From positions 144,584-208,583 of the forward strand of contig JANXWA010000024.1 in assembly GCA_025351385.1 (NCBI GenBank): 64,000 nucleotides of DNA, read 5' to 3'. Of the stretch, positions 16,615 to 25,326 are shown one piece after another. A program made the position numbers and the translations under genes. A model generated the notes under the pieces. That model was not told the origin of the DNA, ran no database searches, and worked only from the letters and a program-made list of their open reading frames with translations. Source of the stretch: Acidimicrobiales bacterium (GTDB lineage Bacteria > Actinomycetota > Acidimicrobiia > Acidimicrobiales > RAAP-2). Position 1 is the first letter of the stretch. Each line of letters opens with the position of its first letter.

Positions 16615-17271
16615 ATGACTGAAACCTTTGACAAGTCCCGGGGACCGAGCGAGACGCCCGAGGAACGCGAGTTCGAGTTGCGAGCGCAGATTGGTTCGAT
16701 ATGGTCCGGTGGCCGTCTGTTCATCGGCATGTACACCTTCCTCCTTGCGTCGCTCGTGTTCTCGTACTTCTACCTTCGTTCGAGCAACAACGGCATGGAG
16801 TGGCGTCCCCACAACCAGCACGCGCCGCTCTACTATGGATGGTCGATCTACCTGCTGACGGTGGCCGCGGCGCTCCTGGCGATCTACGGTCAGCGACGAC
16901 TGCGCAAGGGCGACGTCGCCGACTTCCAGGTCGCGGGCTGGACTGGGGTGGTCTGCGGTCTCGTCGCTCTGTTCCTCCAGATATGGGAGTTCCAGAAGCT
17001 GTCGTTCTACCCGGGAGCGAGCGGCTATTCGTCGACCTTCATTGGATTCGCGGTCATGAACATCATGAGCCTGGTCATTGGCACGTACTGGCTCGAGACG
17101 ACGCTGGCGCGCTCCTTGCGACTGCGGCGCGAACTGGGAGGGGACAAGCCCGAACTGTCGATGGCCGCGACGGCGCAGGAGTTCCGCGCGGGAGTGGCGT
17201 CGATGGCTTACTTCTGGGGGTTCCTCGCGATCGGCGGTGCGCTGCTCACCGCGATGTTCTACGTGATGTAA
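16615..17271 (+). CDS. coxC: Cytochrome c oxidase subunit III-like protein
   Basis: The 218-residue protein has about five predicted membrane segments and the subunit III-type features GRLFIGMYTFLLASLVFSYFY and EFQKLSFYPGASGYSSTFIGF. Subunit III supports proton uptake and stability of subunit I. I chose ATG at 16615 because GTGGAG lies 8 bases upstream; a GTG at 16597, right after the coxA stop, is possible. Confidence 0.85.
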   Translation: MTETFDKSRGPSETPEEREFELRAQIGSIWSGGRLFIGMYTFLLASLVFSYFYLRSSNNGMEWRPHNQHAPLYYGWSIYLLTVAAALLAIYGQRRLRKGDVADFQVAGWTGVVCGLVALFLQIWEFQKLSFYPGASGYSSTFIGFAVMNIMSLVIGTYWLETTLARSLRLRRELGGDKPELSMAATAQEFRAGVASMAYFWGFLAIGGALLTAMFYVM

Positions 17272-17331
17272 GCCGTCTGCGAAAGAGCGCGGAAACAGGT
17301 CATGATGGAAACGAGGAATGGTTAGGTGGTG

Positions 17332-17448
17332 ATGATGCAAGCTGTTAATGACTACATTGGTCCACAGGTACAGACGATGGTGGTCTTGCTGGGGGTCTTC
17401 GTGGCGGTATGTCTCTGGGGCTTCTTCCAGCGTCACCACTCCGAGTGA
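17332..17448 (+). CDS. 38-residue single-span membrane peptide of the oxidase operon
   Basis: This short frame encodes 38 residues: a polar start (MMQAVNDYIGPQVQ), one hydrophobic segment (TMVVLLGVFVAVCLWGFF) and a basic end (QRHHSE). AGGTGGTG lies just upstream. Its stop overlaps the GTG of the following ctaG-like gene. Tiny one-span subunits are common in terminal oxidases, so an accessory oxidase subunit is the likely role, but no family was recognised. Confidence 0.6.
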   Translation: MMQAVNDYIGPQVQTMVVLLGVFVAVCLWGFFQRHHSE

Positions 17449-18263
17449 CGGCGGTCACCCCTTCGACGCAGGCATCGACGGGGATCGGCCAATTTAGGAT
17501 TTTCCTCGCGGTACTCGGTCTCGGCCTGTGGGTGGCGTTCCTCGCTCCGCCGCTGGCCACGTGGGCCGGCCGATACGAGTTCGTCCAAGCCATCCAGTAC
17601 GCGGTCTTCGCCTTCGCGGTACCGGCGCTGTGGGTCACCGGCGCGCAGTGGCACCGCGTGGGACTCGCGTCGAAAGAGGGACTGCTCGTCGGTCCTGACG
17701 GGACCCGTCTATCGTCGGCGACCTCGCGCTACGTGGACCGCGTCGCTGTGAACCGTGCCTCCACCGCGCACCAGCAGCGCGCGGTGATGGCCGCCCTCGT
17801 CTTCTCCGGCCTGTCGATTCTCTGGAGGGTCGCGCCCGTCGTCGACTTCCTCGTGCGCCATCCCTGGATGGCGGTCATCGAGTCCTTGAGCCTCGTCGGA
17901 GCCGGCCTGGCCCTCTTCAGTGATCTCGTCGAGTCGCCTCCGATGAGGCCGGGCGCGACCCGCCCGTACCGGATCTGCATCGCCGCCGGCGTCATGTGGA
18001 CGGCGTGGGTGGTCGCCTACTTGGACGGCATGTCCCATACGTCGTGGTACCACGCCTTCCACCACGTCGCCGGTCAGGGCGTGTCCCTGTCGGCGGACCA
18101 GCAACTGAGCGCCGGGCTGATCTGGCTCATCTCCGGTGCCGTCTTCGTGCCGATCATCTTCTGGAACCTCGTCTATTGGTTGCAGTCTGAAGAGGACCCC
18201 AACGAGGAACTCGGTCGGCTACTTCGCGAGGAGCGAACCCGGGGCTTCTTCGGCACCAACTGA
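17445..18263 (+). CDS. CtaG-like cytochrome oxidase assembly protein (copy 1)
   Basis: The 272-residue polytopic protein has the C-terminal pattern of the caa3-type CtaG family: HTSWYHAFHH, then SADQQLSAGLIWLISG and a charged tail (LGRLLREERTRG). CtaG helps insert copper into the CuB centre. The GTG at 17445 overlaps the stop of the 38-codon gene (GTGA). The overall match is weaker than that of the copy at 20352. It is the last gene of the operon, converging on the hypothetical gene at 18310. Confidence 0.72.
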   Translation: MTAVTPSTQASTGIGQFRIFLAVLGLGLWVAFLAPPLATWAGRYEFVQAIQYAVFAFAVPALWVTGAQWHRVGLASKEGLLVGPDGTRLSSATSRYVDRVAVNRASTAHQQRAVMAALVFSGLSILWRVAPVVDFLVRHPWMAVIESLSLVGAGLALFSDLVESPPMRPGATRPYRICIAAGVMWTAWVVAYLDGMSHTSWYHAFHHVAGQGVSLSADQQLSAGLIWLISGAVFVPIIFWNLVYWLQSEEDPNEELGRLLREERTRGFFGTN

Positions 18264-18309
18264 CCGACGCGCTGTCGCCATTGGTCGGGCCGTGACGACG
18301 AGAACCCGC

Positions 18310-18987
18310 TTAGGTTCCGGAGAGCCTCTCGAGTGCGGGAAGTTTAAGGGTGACCAGATCGGTCGACAGGATCGCGTTGGCTCGAGCGAGGTGGTCGAGC
18401 GCCTGCGAACGGTCCTTGGCGAGGTAGCTCTCGCGAACCCCGAGGTCCCGGATCGTCTTGGTGTCCCCCGGGTGCTTGAACAGGTACGCAATGTCCGCGA
18501 TGGCGCCATTGGCGTCGGAGTCCATCCAGATGATCGTCACCTTCAGCATCTTGTCGAGGGCCCTTCCCGCAGGGGTCTCGGCGGGTTGCAGATTGTTGGT
18601 CAGCTCGGACATGCTCGGGCCGGCGAATGAGCAGACGGTCTGGTCCTCGATTAGGTACTTGTCAATGACCTTGTGCTGGGCGGACGAGAGACTGCCCCCG
18701 GTCTCCTCGCGATAGAAACGAAACGCCTCGCTGAGCCCGAACGTGCACTGCTTGATGTCGGCGTTGACCTGCTTCATCGTGGCGTTCTGCGCCGCGACGT
18801 CCTCAGCGTTGGTGATCGGGTGGGAGATGTCCGACACCACCGAGACGGCGATGATGATGATGACGGCCACGGTGACGAGGAACCAGGGCCGCTTGTACCA
18901 GAGTGAACGCTCGAGGCCGAGCGACGAGGTGGCCATGGAGGCCGGGTCGTAGGCGACGCTTTCGTCGGAGGGCCGGTCCTGCGTCAC
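18310..18987 (-). CDS. Single-span membrane protein of unknown function
   Basis: The 225-residue protein has a cytoplasmic N-terminus, one membrane segment (about 35-53, PWFLVTVAVIIIIAVSVVSD) and an external, mostly helical domain with two cysteines (IKQCTF and TVCSFAG) that could pair. I do not recognise it. The GTG overlaps the stop of the SCO gene (GTGA), so the two are co-translated and it probably works with that copper chaperone. Confidence 0.7.
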   Translation of the reverse strand: MTQDRPSDESVAYDPASMATSSLGLERSLWYKRPWFLVTVAVIIIIAVSVVSDISHPITNAEDVAAQNATMKQVNADIKQCTFGLSEAFRFYREETGGSLSSAQHKVIDKYLIEDQTVCSFAGPSMSELTNNLQPAETPAGRALDKMLKVTIIWMDSDANGAIADIAYLFKHPGDTKTIRDLGVRESYLAKDRSQALDHLARANAILSTDLVTLKLPALERLSGT

Positions 18988-19841
18988 TTGGCAAGACTAA
19001 TGGCTACGTTGGCGATGCCCGTGGCGAAACGGCTCACCTCGGCCGGACTCAGATGGAAACGTCCGGAGTGGTCCTTGTTGGCGAACGGCAATGCGAGGTA
19101 GCGAAGCCGTCCGTCTGGAGCGATGAAGTATATGACGTTGTTGTGGGCCACCTGGTTCGCCAACCTACCCACGTTGACGGCAAGTCCGTAGTCGACCCAC
19201 ACGGAGTTCAATCGGTCGAGAGTTCCGGTGAGAAAGTAGACGGACCGAAGTCCGGACAGTCCGGTGTAGGAAATCGCGGGGGGACTCGCCTCGAGGCCGG
19301 GATGCTTGGGATCGGAGTTCACGACGGCGAAGTCGACCGTGGACGACGCGGCGCCGAGTCGACGTTGGGCGAGGCGGATTTCGGCGCCCACCACCGGACA
19401 GATGTCATTGCAGTCGCGGTTGAAGAACGTGAGGACGATCACCTTGCCACGGTGCCGCCCGAGTGACCACACCCGATTGAACTGGTCGCGCAGGGAGAAG
19501 TCAGGCGCCGTGGCCACGCCTATCTCCTTCAAGCCAATGAAGGCGCGGGTCGACGCACCAACCTGGGGACCTGACGGTGTCACGGGGGTGGGCGCCAGGG
19601 TGAAGGTCGTCGTCGGACCGCTCGTGCCGACGCCACCGAAGTAGTGCTCGACCAGGACTCCACCGAGGCCGAGGACCACGAAGACGGTGGTTACCAGGAG
19701 AACGAACTTGCCGGGAATCGGTGCGCGTCCCATCTGGGGTCGGCCGTGCCGGCCCGCCGGAGCGGTCGCGTTCGCGAAGGCCGAGGCCCGTTGGGCCTCG
19801 CTCAGGGTCTCTTCGGGAGGCTCGGAATCTTCGCTCGTCAT
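18984..19841 (-). CDS. SCO1/SenC-type copper chaperone
   Basis: The 285-residue protein has a cytoplasmic N-terminus, one membrane anchor (about 45-65) and a SCO domain: VATAPDFSLRDQFNRVWSLG, the copper-binding FFNRDCNDICPVV (CxxxC) and the third ligand His in VAHNNVIYFIAPDG. It should supply copper to the CuA site of the oxidase. This is the second SCO domain in the block, after the fusion at 10758. It lies on the opposite strand to the oxidase operon. Confidence 0.88.
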   Translation of the reverse strand: MTSEDSEPPEETLSEAQRASAFANATAPAGRHGRPQMGRAPIPGKFVLLVTTVFVVLGLGGVLVEHYFGGVGTSGPTTTFTLAPTPVTPSGPQVGASTRAFIGLKEIGVATAPDFSLRDQFNRVWSLGRHRGKVIVLTFFNRDCNDICPVVGAEIRLAQRRLGAASSTVDFAVVNSDPKHPGLEASPPAISYTGLSGLRSVYFLTGTLDRLNSVWVDYGLAVNVGRLANQVAHNNVIYFIAPDGRLRYLALPFANKDHSGRFHLSPAEVSRFATGIANVAISLAK

Positions 19842-19968
19842 CTCGCCTATTCAGTCGAATGGTTTGGACCACTCTACCGACGTCGATTCTCGGTTCCCGA
19901 GACGACCGCCGGAGCGGAGGACCGCCCAGGTCACGCCTTTCGGGCCGAAAGATCGCAAGGTGGCCTTG

Positions 19969-19974
19969 TAGGGT
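19969..19974 (+). promoter_or_regulatory. -10 element, leaderless promoter
   Basis: TAGGGT is followed by 6 bases and the GTG at 19981. Confidence 0.55.
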
Positions 19975-19980
19975 GACGTC

Positions 19981-20355
19981 GTGGGCAACGATGAAGTCGA
20001 GGCTGGGGCGACGGCGAACGTCGCCGCCAAGCGCCTGACGGGGACCGAGGCCCTAAAGGCGCACGTGACGCTGGCGCTCGGCTTGGCGTTGTGCGTCACG
20101 GCCTTCGTTTTTGAGATCGAACGCGCACTCGGCGGCAACGACCTCAGCTGGGCTTACGTCTTCGAGTGGCCGCTCCTTGGAGCCTTCTCCGTCTACATGT
20201 GGTGGCGAGTGATCCACCCGGAAGGGCCCACGCGCGCTTCCAAGGAGCCGACCCTCGCGCCAGAGTTCGACGGAATGCTCGCGGCCTGGCGCGAGCACCA
20301 GCGAGATCTCGCCCGGAATCAGGAGTCCACGTCCCCCGAGCGCGAATCGAAGTGA
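19981..20355 (+). CDS. Small membrane protein, paralogue of the protein at 12509-12877
   Basis: The 124-residue protein has two membrane segments (HVTLALGLALCVTAFVFEI and YVFEWPLLGAFSVYMWW) with the motif LSWAYVFEWP, and a charged tail. It matches its paralogue across both segments. The GTG is supported by a leaderless promoter. Its stop overlaps the GTG of the second ctaG gene, which ties it to cytochrome oxidase assembly. Function unknown. Confidence 0.78.
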   Translation: MGNDEVEAGATANVAAKRLTGTEALKAHVTLALGLALCVTAFVFEIERALGGNDLSWAYVFEWPLLGAFSVYMWWRVIHPEGPTRASKEPTLAPEFDGMLAAWREHQRDLARNQESTSPERESK

Positions 20356-21293
20356 ACTACCTCGACGCCCACTGGTCCTTTGACCCGATGCTGCTCGCCG
20401 TCGCGCTCACGGTGGCTGCCCACGAGGTCGGACTGGCGCGGCTGCGCGTTCACTCGGCACCATCACGTACCCGCAGGCGTCGGCGCAACGCACTCGCGTT
20501 CTACGCGGGGCTCATCGTGCTCATGCTCGCGATCGTGTCGCCGATCGACTATTGGGCGTCGGACTACTTCTTCGTGCACATGCTCGAGCACCTGCTGCTC
20601 GCGTTCTTCGCTCCGATGCTGATCGTCGCCGGAGCCCCGTGGGTGCCCCTGATGTTCGCCCTGCCCGTGGGAGCTCGACGGACTCTCGGGCGATTCCTGT
20701 TCCTCAGTCGCCGTGCTGAAGCACTGCGCGTGGTCGGCCGGTTCATTCGCAGTCCCTGGTTCGCGGTCGTCTCGTTCAATCTTGCGATGCTCGTGTGGCA
20801 CGTGCCGTCGTGGTTCGACCTGGCCGAGCGCAGCGCCGCGGTGCACGTTTGGCTGATGCACGGCAGCTTCATCGTCACCGGCGTGCTGTTCTGGCTCCAG
20901 ATCATCCCCTCACACCCGATGAAGCCAGCGCGCGGACCGGTCTTCCAGGTCAGCGCCATCGTCGTGACCAACGTGCTGATGACGGTCCTGGCCATCTCGA
21001 TGAGCATCCTGACCACCGTCAGTTGGTACTCCGTCTACGCCGGTCTGCCGGGCGTCACGCTGGCGCCGTTCGCCGACCAGCAGATCGGAGCGGCAATCCT
21101 CTGGGTCTGCGGCGACTTCTGGGCCCTGCCGGCGATCTACGTGGTCATCCGGCGCGCCCTCGACGCCGAGGCACCACTGGGTAGCGTGCTGGACCGATTG
21201 ATGGGTCGTAGCGCAGGTCCTTCGATCGAGTCGTTCCGTCGGAACCAGGAGGGCGAGCCGAGCGAGCATCGTCCGGGGACGTCGGCGCCGTAG
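20352..21293 (+). CDS. ctaG: CtaG, cytochrome c oxidase assembly factor (copy 2)
   Basis: The 313-residue polytopic protein matches the caa3 CtaG family: YFFVHMLEHLLLAFFAPMLI, AMLVWHVPSWFDLA, VWLMHGSFIVTGVLFW and PFADQQIGAAILWVCGD. These His-rich membrane helices fit a copper-handling role in assembly of the CuB centre. The GTG overlaps the stop of the small membrane protein (GTGA). It ends the respiratory block; pyrR follows after 85 bases. Confidence 0.9.
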   Translation: MNYLDAHWSFDPMLLAVALTVAAHEVGLARLRVHSAPSRTRRRRRNALAFYAGLIVLMLAIVSPIDYWASDYFFVHMLEHLLLAFFAPMLIVAGAPWVPLMFALPVGARRTLGRFLFLSRRAEALRVVGRFIRSPWFAVVSFNLAMLVWHVPSWFDLAERSAAVHVWLMHGSFIVTGVLFWLQIIPSHPMKPARGPVFQVSAIVVTNVLMTVLAISMSILTTVSWYSVYAGLPGVTLAPFADQQIGAAILWVCGDFWALPAIYVVIRRALDAEAPLGSVLDRLMGRSAGPSIESFRRNQEGEPSEHRPGTSAP

Positions 21294-21321
21294 CGCTTCG
21301 AGGATCGGCACTGTCGTCTGC

Positions 21322-21373
21322 TACCGTGGACTGCAGTCGTGAAGCGGGTCCCGTGAGGCCCGAACGACGGGAG
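21322..21373 (+). promoter_or_regulatory. pyr operon leader with PyrR-type binding loop
   Basis: TACCGT at 21322-21327 is a likely -10. The short leader holds a hairpin with CGGG at 21345-21348 and CCCG at 21359-21362; its loop region GGTCCCGTGAGGCC (21347-21360) matches the PyrR consensus ARUCCNGNGAGGYU at all but two positions. GGGAG (21369-21373) is the ribosome binding site of pyrR. No terminator follows, so repression of translation by UMP-bound PyrR, as known in mycobacteria, is the likely mechanism. Confidence 0.7.
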
Positions 21374-21378
21374 ACATC

Positions 21379-21948
21379 GTGGAAGAGAGAAGTCGTCGTG
21401 ACGCGACCTCGCGCGATCCGACGTTCATCCCGCGGTCCCAACTTCTCTCCTCGGACGACGTCGCACGGGCCGTGCGCCGTATGGCTCACGAGGTGATCGA
21501 GCACACGAGGAGCGTCGACGAGCTGGTCGTCGTCGGGCTCCAGACCGGAGGCGTCGCCTTCGCCACGCGCCTGGCCGAGGTCCTCGGGGAGATCACCGGT
21601 CGCGAAGTCCGCTGCGGTCAGCTGGACGTCGCCTTCTACCGGGACGACTTGGCCCGCAATCCCGCCCCGACGCCGGCCTCGACGGTGATCGATCACGACC
21701 TCACCGATCAGACTGTCGTGCTCGTCGACGACGTCCTCTTCACAGGCCGAACGGTCCGCGCCGCGCTCAACGCCCTGACGGACTGGGGACGGCCCCGCGC
21801 GGTTCAGCTCGCCGTCATGGTCGACCGCGGTCATCGCGAACTGCCGATCCGCCCCGACTTCGTCGGCAAGAATCTCCCCACCTCGCTCGACGAGGCCATC
21901 GTGGCCACGCTCGACGGGGTGTGGATCGGCACGAAGTCGGCGCCGTGA
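21379..21948 (+). CDS. pyrR: PyrR, pyr operon regulator / uracil phosphoribosyltransferase
   Basis: The 189-residue protein has the type I phosphoribosyltransferase PRPP loop VVLVDDVLFTGRTVRAA, the DVAFYRDDL segment and FVGKNLPTS typical of PyrR. It binds pyr mRNA when UMP is high. The GTG has GGGAG 5 bases upstream, directly after the RNA motif it should bind, so autoregulation is likely. Its stop overlaps pyrB (GTGA). Confidence 0.95.
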   Translation: MEERSRRDATSRDPTFIPRSQLLSSDDVARAVRRMAHEVIEHTRSVDELVVVGLQTGGVAFATRLAEVLGEITGREVRCGQLDVAFYRDDLARNPAPTPASTVIDHDLTDQTVVLVDDVLFTGRTVRAALNALTDWGRPRAVQLAVMVDRGHRELPIRPDFVGKNLPTSLDEAIVATLDGVWIGTKSAP

Positions 21949-22931
21949 CGAGCTCGATCCGCGGCGAGAACCTTCTGTCGCTGAACGACCTGGACCGTGA
22001 CGCCATCGTCGAGGTGCTCGACACGGCCGAGGCCTTCGTCGAGGTGAACCGTCGAACCATCAAGAAGGTCCCAGCGCTGAAGGGTCGCGTCGTGGCCTCG
22101 CTGTTCTTCGAGGAGTCAACGCGGACCCGTCTCAGCTTCGAGACGGCCGCGAAGCGACTCAGCGCCGACGTGCTGTCATTGGCGGTCGCGTCGAGCAGCA
22201 TGAAGAAGGGCGAGTCGCTACGCGACACGATCGCCACCGTCGACGCCCTAGGCATCGACGCGGTGGTGATGCGCCACCAGTCGAGCGGTGCGGCGCTCCA
22301 GGTGAGCCGCTACGTTCCCCACGTGCGCGTCATCAATGCGGGCGACGGTCTGCACCAGCACCCGACCCAGGGCCTGCTGGACGCCTTCACCGTGCGCCAG
22401 GTCCTGGCCGAGCGGCGCGGCGCGGCGGGCGTCGAAACTGGAAGTGAGCTCTTCGAGGGCCTGCGGGTCCTCATCGTGGGCGACATCCGTCACAGCCGAG
22501 TCGCACGCAGTGACATCGCGGCCTACGTGGCGCTCGGTGCCGAGGTGCGCGTCGCCGCCCCGGGGACTCTGCTGCCCGAGTTCCTCGCTGACTGGCCCGT
22601 CGGCGTCGTGGACGACTTCGACGAAGCGCTCGAATGGGCCGACGTCGTCGCCCTCTTGCGCCTCCAGCGCGAGCGGGGGAGCGGATCGTTCGTCCCGAGC
22701 CTCGGAGAGTTCACGACCTCCTTCGGTTTGACCGTCGAGCGGGCGCGCCGTCTGCGGACCGACGCGCTCATCATGCATCCCGGCCCGATGAACCGGGGCG
22801 TCGAGATCGACTCGCTGGTCGCCGACTCGGCGGCGGCGGTCATCACTCGCCAGGTGCAGAACGGCGTGCCGATTCGAATGGCGGTGCTGTACCTGTGCGT
22901 CGCCGGGTCCCACGGGGGAGGGTCGCAGTGA
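21945..22931 (+). CDS. pyrB: Aspartate carbamoyltransferase, catalytic chain
   Basis: The 328-residue enzyme condenses carbamoyl phosphate with aspartate. Signatures are FFEESTRTRLSFETAAKRL, SSMKKGESLRDT, GDGLHQHPTQGLLDAF and MHPGPMNRGVEI. No pyrI regulatory chain is next to it, as in most Actinobacteria. The GTG overlaps the pyrR stop and the stop overlaps the pyrC GTG. Confidence 0.96.
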   Translation: MTSSIRGENLLSLNDLDRDAIVEVLDTAEAFVEVNRRTIKKVPALKGRVVASLFFEESTRTRLSFETAAKRLSADVLSLAVASSSMKKGESLRDTIATVDALGIDAVVMRHQSSGAALQVSRYVPHVRVINAGDGLHQHPTQGLLDAFTVRQVLAERRGAAGVETGSELFEGLRVLIVGDIRHSRVARSDIAAYVALGAEVRVAAPGTLLPEFLADWPVGVVDDFDEALEWADVVALLRLQRERGSGSFVPSLGEFTTSFGLTVERARRLRTDALIMHPGPMNRGVEIDSLVADSAAAVITRQVQNGVPIRMAVLYLCVAGSHGGGSQ

Positions 22932-24238
22932 ACTTCGTCTTGCGCCAGGGCCTGGTCGTCGGAGTGACGTCGGTCGACGTCGCTGATGTCCTCGTCGTCG
23001 ATGGGCGCATCGCCGAGGTGGCGCCGAGCGTCGACGCGCCCAGTGACGCGGTCGAGGTCGACGTTCGGGGTTGTTGGGTCGGGCCGGGATTCGTCGACCT
23101 CCACACGCACCTACGAGAGCCCGGTCGCGAGGAGGCCGAGACCGTCGAGAGCGGTGCGCGCGCCGGCGCGCTTGGCGGTTACAGCGCGCTCGTGGCGATG
23201 CCCAACACCGAACCGGCGCTTGACAGCGTCGCGATGGTCTCGTACGTGCTCGCACGGGGCGAGAATTCGGTCCTGGATGTCGCGGTCGCCGGGGCCATCA
23301 CCCTGGGGCGCCGTGGCGAGCTCTTGGCGCCCCTCGCCGAGATGGCAGCACTGGGCGTGCGCCTCTTCACCGACGACGGAGTGGGGGTCCAGGACCCGTC
23401 GGTGATGCGCCGGGCGCTGACGTACGCCAAACCCCTCGGCGTACGTCTCGCTCAACACTGCGAGGACGAGTCGCTCGCTGGTGGCGGGTCGATGAACGAG
23501 GGTCGGCTGAGTAGTCGACTCGGCCTGATCGGTCGTCCGGCGCTGGCCGAAGAGCTGATGGTGGCGCGCGATATTGAACTTGTTCGCCTGACCGGCGCGC
23601 CCATGCACTTCTTGCACCTCTCGACCGCTCGGTCCGTGGCCCTCGTGGTTGCGGCCCGGCTCGAGGGCCTGGACGTCACCTGCGAGGTCGCTCCGCACCA
23701 CCTCACGCTCGACGAGGGCACGTGCGCCACCTTCGATCCACTCTTCAAGGTCCATCCACCGCTTCGTCCCCGCGGCGACGTCGAGGCTCTGTGCGCGGCG
23801 CTGCGAAGTGGCGACGTGGACGCCGTCGCCACGGACCATGCGCCTCATGCGCCGGAGTTGAAGGATCTTCCCTTCGACGAGGCGCCAGCGGGGATGCTCG
23901 GACTCGAGCACGCCGCGGCCCTCACCTTCGAGGTGCTCGGCGGCGAGTCGTGCAGTCCGCTGCGCTTCTTCGAGGTGCTGAGTCGGGCACCGGCGCGCAT
24001 CGCACAGTTGCGCCAGAGCGACACTCGGGTTCGTCACGGCGGCCACGGGGGTGCGATTGCCGCCGGCGAGGACGCGAACATCGCCGTCTTCGACCCGAGC
24101 GAACGATGGGTGGCCGATCGCCGGGCGCTCGCCAGTCGCTCGACGAACACTCCGTACGATCAGCGCTCGATGACGGGCCGAGTGCGCGCCACGATCGCGA
24201 AGGGTCGGCTCGTCGTGGTGGACGGGAGGCTGAGGTGA
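22928..24238 (+). CDS. pyrC: Dihydroorotase
   Basis: The 436-residue amidohydrolase closes the dihydroorotate ring. The metal site HTHLREPG, the AMPNTEPALD segment, the EVAPHHLTL and ATDHAPH histidine motifs and NTPYDQ identify the type I family. The GTG at 22928 overlaps the pyrB stop (GTGA); the stop overlaps carA (GTGA). Confidence 0.95.
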   Translation: MNFVLRQGLVVGVTSVDVADVLVVDGRIAEVAPSVDAPSDAVEVDVRGCWVGPGFVDLHTHLREPGREEAETVESGARAGALGGYSALVAMPNTEPALDSVAMVSYVLARGENSVLDVAVAGAITLGRRGELLAPLAEMAALGVRLFTDDGVGVQDPSVMRRALTYAKPLGVRLAQHCEDESLAGGGSMNEGRLSSRLGLIGRPALAEELMVARDIELVRLTGAPMHFLHLSTARSVALVVAARLEGLDVTCEVAPHHLTLDEGTCATFDPLFKVHPPLRPRGDVEALCAALRSGDVDAVATDHAPHAPELKDLPFDEAPAGMLGLEHAAALTFEVLGGESCSPLRFFEVLSRAPARIAQLRQSDTRVRHGGHGGAIAAGEDANIAVFDPSERWVADRRALASRSTNTPYDQRSMTGRVRATIAKGRLVVVDGRLR

Positions 24239-25326
24239 CGCGGCTCGAGTCCATACTCGTGCTCGCCGACGGCGCGACGTTCGAGGGCTACGCCGCCGGC
24301 CACCTGCCCGACCAGGGCTTCACGACGGGCGAGTTCGTCTTCAACACCGCACTGAGCGGCTACCAGGAGGTGATCACCGATCCGAGCTACGCCGGTCAGG
24401 TCATCGCCTTCACGTACCCCCACATTGGCAACTACGGCGTCACGCCGCTCGACGATGAGGCGCCGCACCCGTGGTGTCGAGGCGTCGTGGTACGGGACCT
24501 CTCCGAACGTCCCTCGAACTGGCGCTCGACGGGGCCGATTGAGGGCTTCTTGCGCCATCATCGGGTGCCCGCATTGGTCGGCGTCGACACGAGGCGACTG
24601 ACGAAGCACTTGCGGACCCACGGTGCGCTGCCCGGCGCGTTCGGCCACGGCCACCCCGACGTCGTCGCGGCGGCCGCGCGCCGCGCTGTGGGCACCGACG
24701 GCACGGATCTCGTCGCCATGGTCTCGATCGACGAACCGTACGAATGCGGTGACGGCGACCTGCATGTCGTAGCCCTCGACTACGGCATCAAGACGACGAT
24801 GGTCCACCAGTTGGCCCAACGGTTCCGTGTCACGGTCGTGCCCTCCTCCACGCCGGCCAGCGAGGTGCGCTCCCTTCACCCCGACGGTGTCTTCCTCTCC
24901 AATGGGCCCGGCGACCCGGCGGCGCTCGGCGCGAACGTCGCGGTGATCGCCGACCTCCTGGGCGAGGTGCCGATCTTCGGCATCTGCCTGGGCCACCAGC
25001 TGCTGGCGAGCGCCCTTGGGGGCACGACCCTCAAGCTGCCCTTCGGCCACCACGGATCCAACCACCCGGTCCAGGACCTCACGACCGGACGGATCGAGAT
25101 CACGGCACAGAACCACAACTACGCCGTCGCACCCGGATCGCTCTCGCGCGGCGTCGTGAGCCACGTCAACCTGAACGACGGCGTCATCGAGGGAGTCTCC
25201 TCCCCGAGGGACCGCTGCTTCTCGGTCCAGTATCACCCCGAGGCCGGTCCCGGGCCCCACGACGCGCGCTACCTGTTCGAGCGCTTCGAGGCACTCCTGC
25301 GTCGTGGCGTCCTGGAAGGGGCCTGA
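24235..25326 (+). CDS. carA: Carbamoyl-phosphate synthase small chain
   Basis: The 363-residue glutaminase subunit supplies ammonia to CarB. The N-terminal domain shows [26 protein letters not shown] in pieces, and the class I amidotransferase triad is visible: Cys in FGICLGHQL and His/Glu in [12 protein letters not shown]. Its product feeds both the pyrimidine genes here and the arginine genes at 52-58 kb. The stop shares one base with the carB start (TGATG). Confidence 0.96.
   Translation: MTRLESILVLADGATFEGYAAGHLPDQGFTTGEFVFNTALSGYQEVITDPSYAGQVIAFTYPHIGNYGVTPLDDEAPHPWCRGVVVRDLSERPSNWRSTGPIEGFLRHHRVPALVGVDTRRLTKHLRTHGALPGAFGHGHPDVVAAAARRAVGTDGTDLVAMVSIDEPYECGDGDLHVVALDYGIKTTMVHQLAQRFRVTVVPSSTPASEVRSLHPDGVFLSNGPGDPAALGANVAVIADLLGEVPIFGICLGHQLLASALGGTTLKLPFGHHGSNHPVQDLTTGRIEITAQNHNYAVAPGSLSRGVVSHVNLNDGVIEGVSSPRDRCFSVQYHPEAGPGPHDARYLFERFEALLRRGVLEGA

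Noticed and set aside
17302..17325. A seven-codon frame (MMETRNG) before the 38-residue membrane peptide
   Set aside because: It has no fixed -10 spacing and does not overlap the next start, unlike the minicistron at 42386; likely chance.
18264..18309. CCGAC / GTCGG inverted repeat between convergent genes
   Set aside because: Only five base pairs with a long loop and no T run, too weak to call a terminator.
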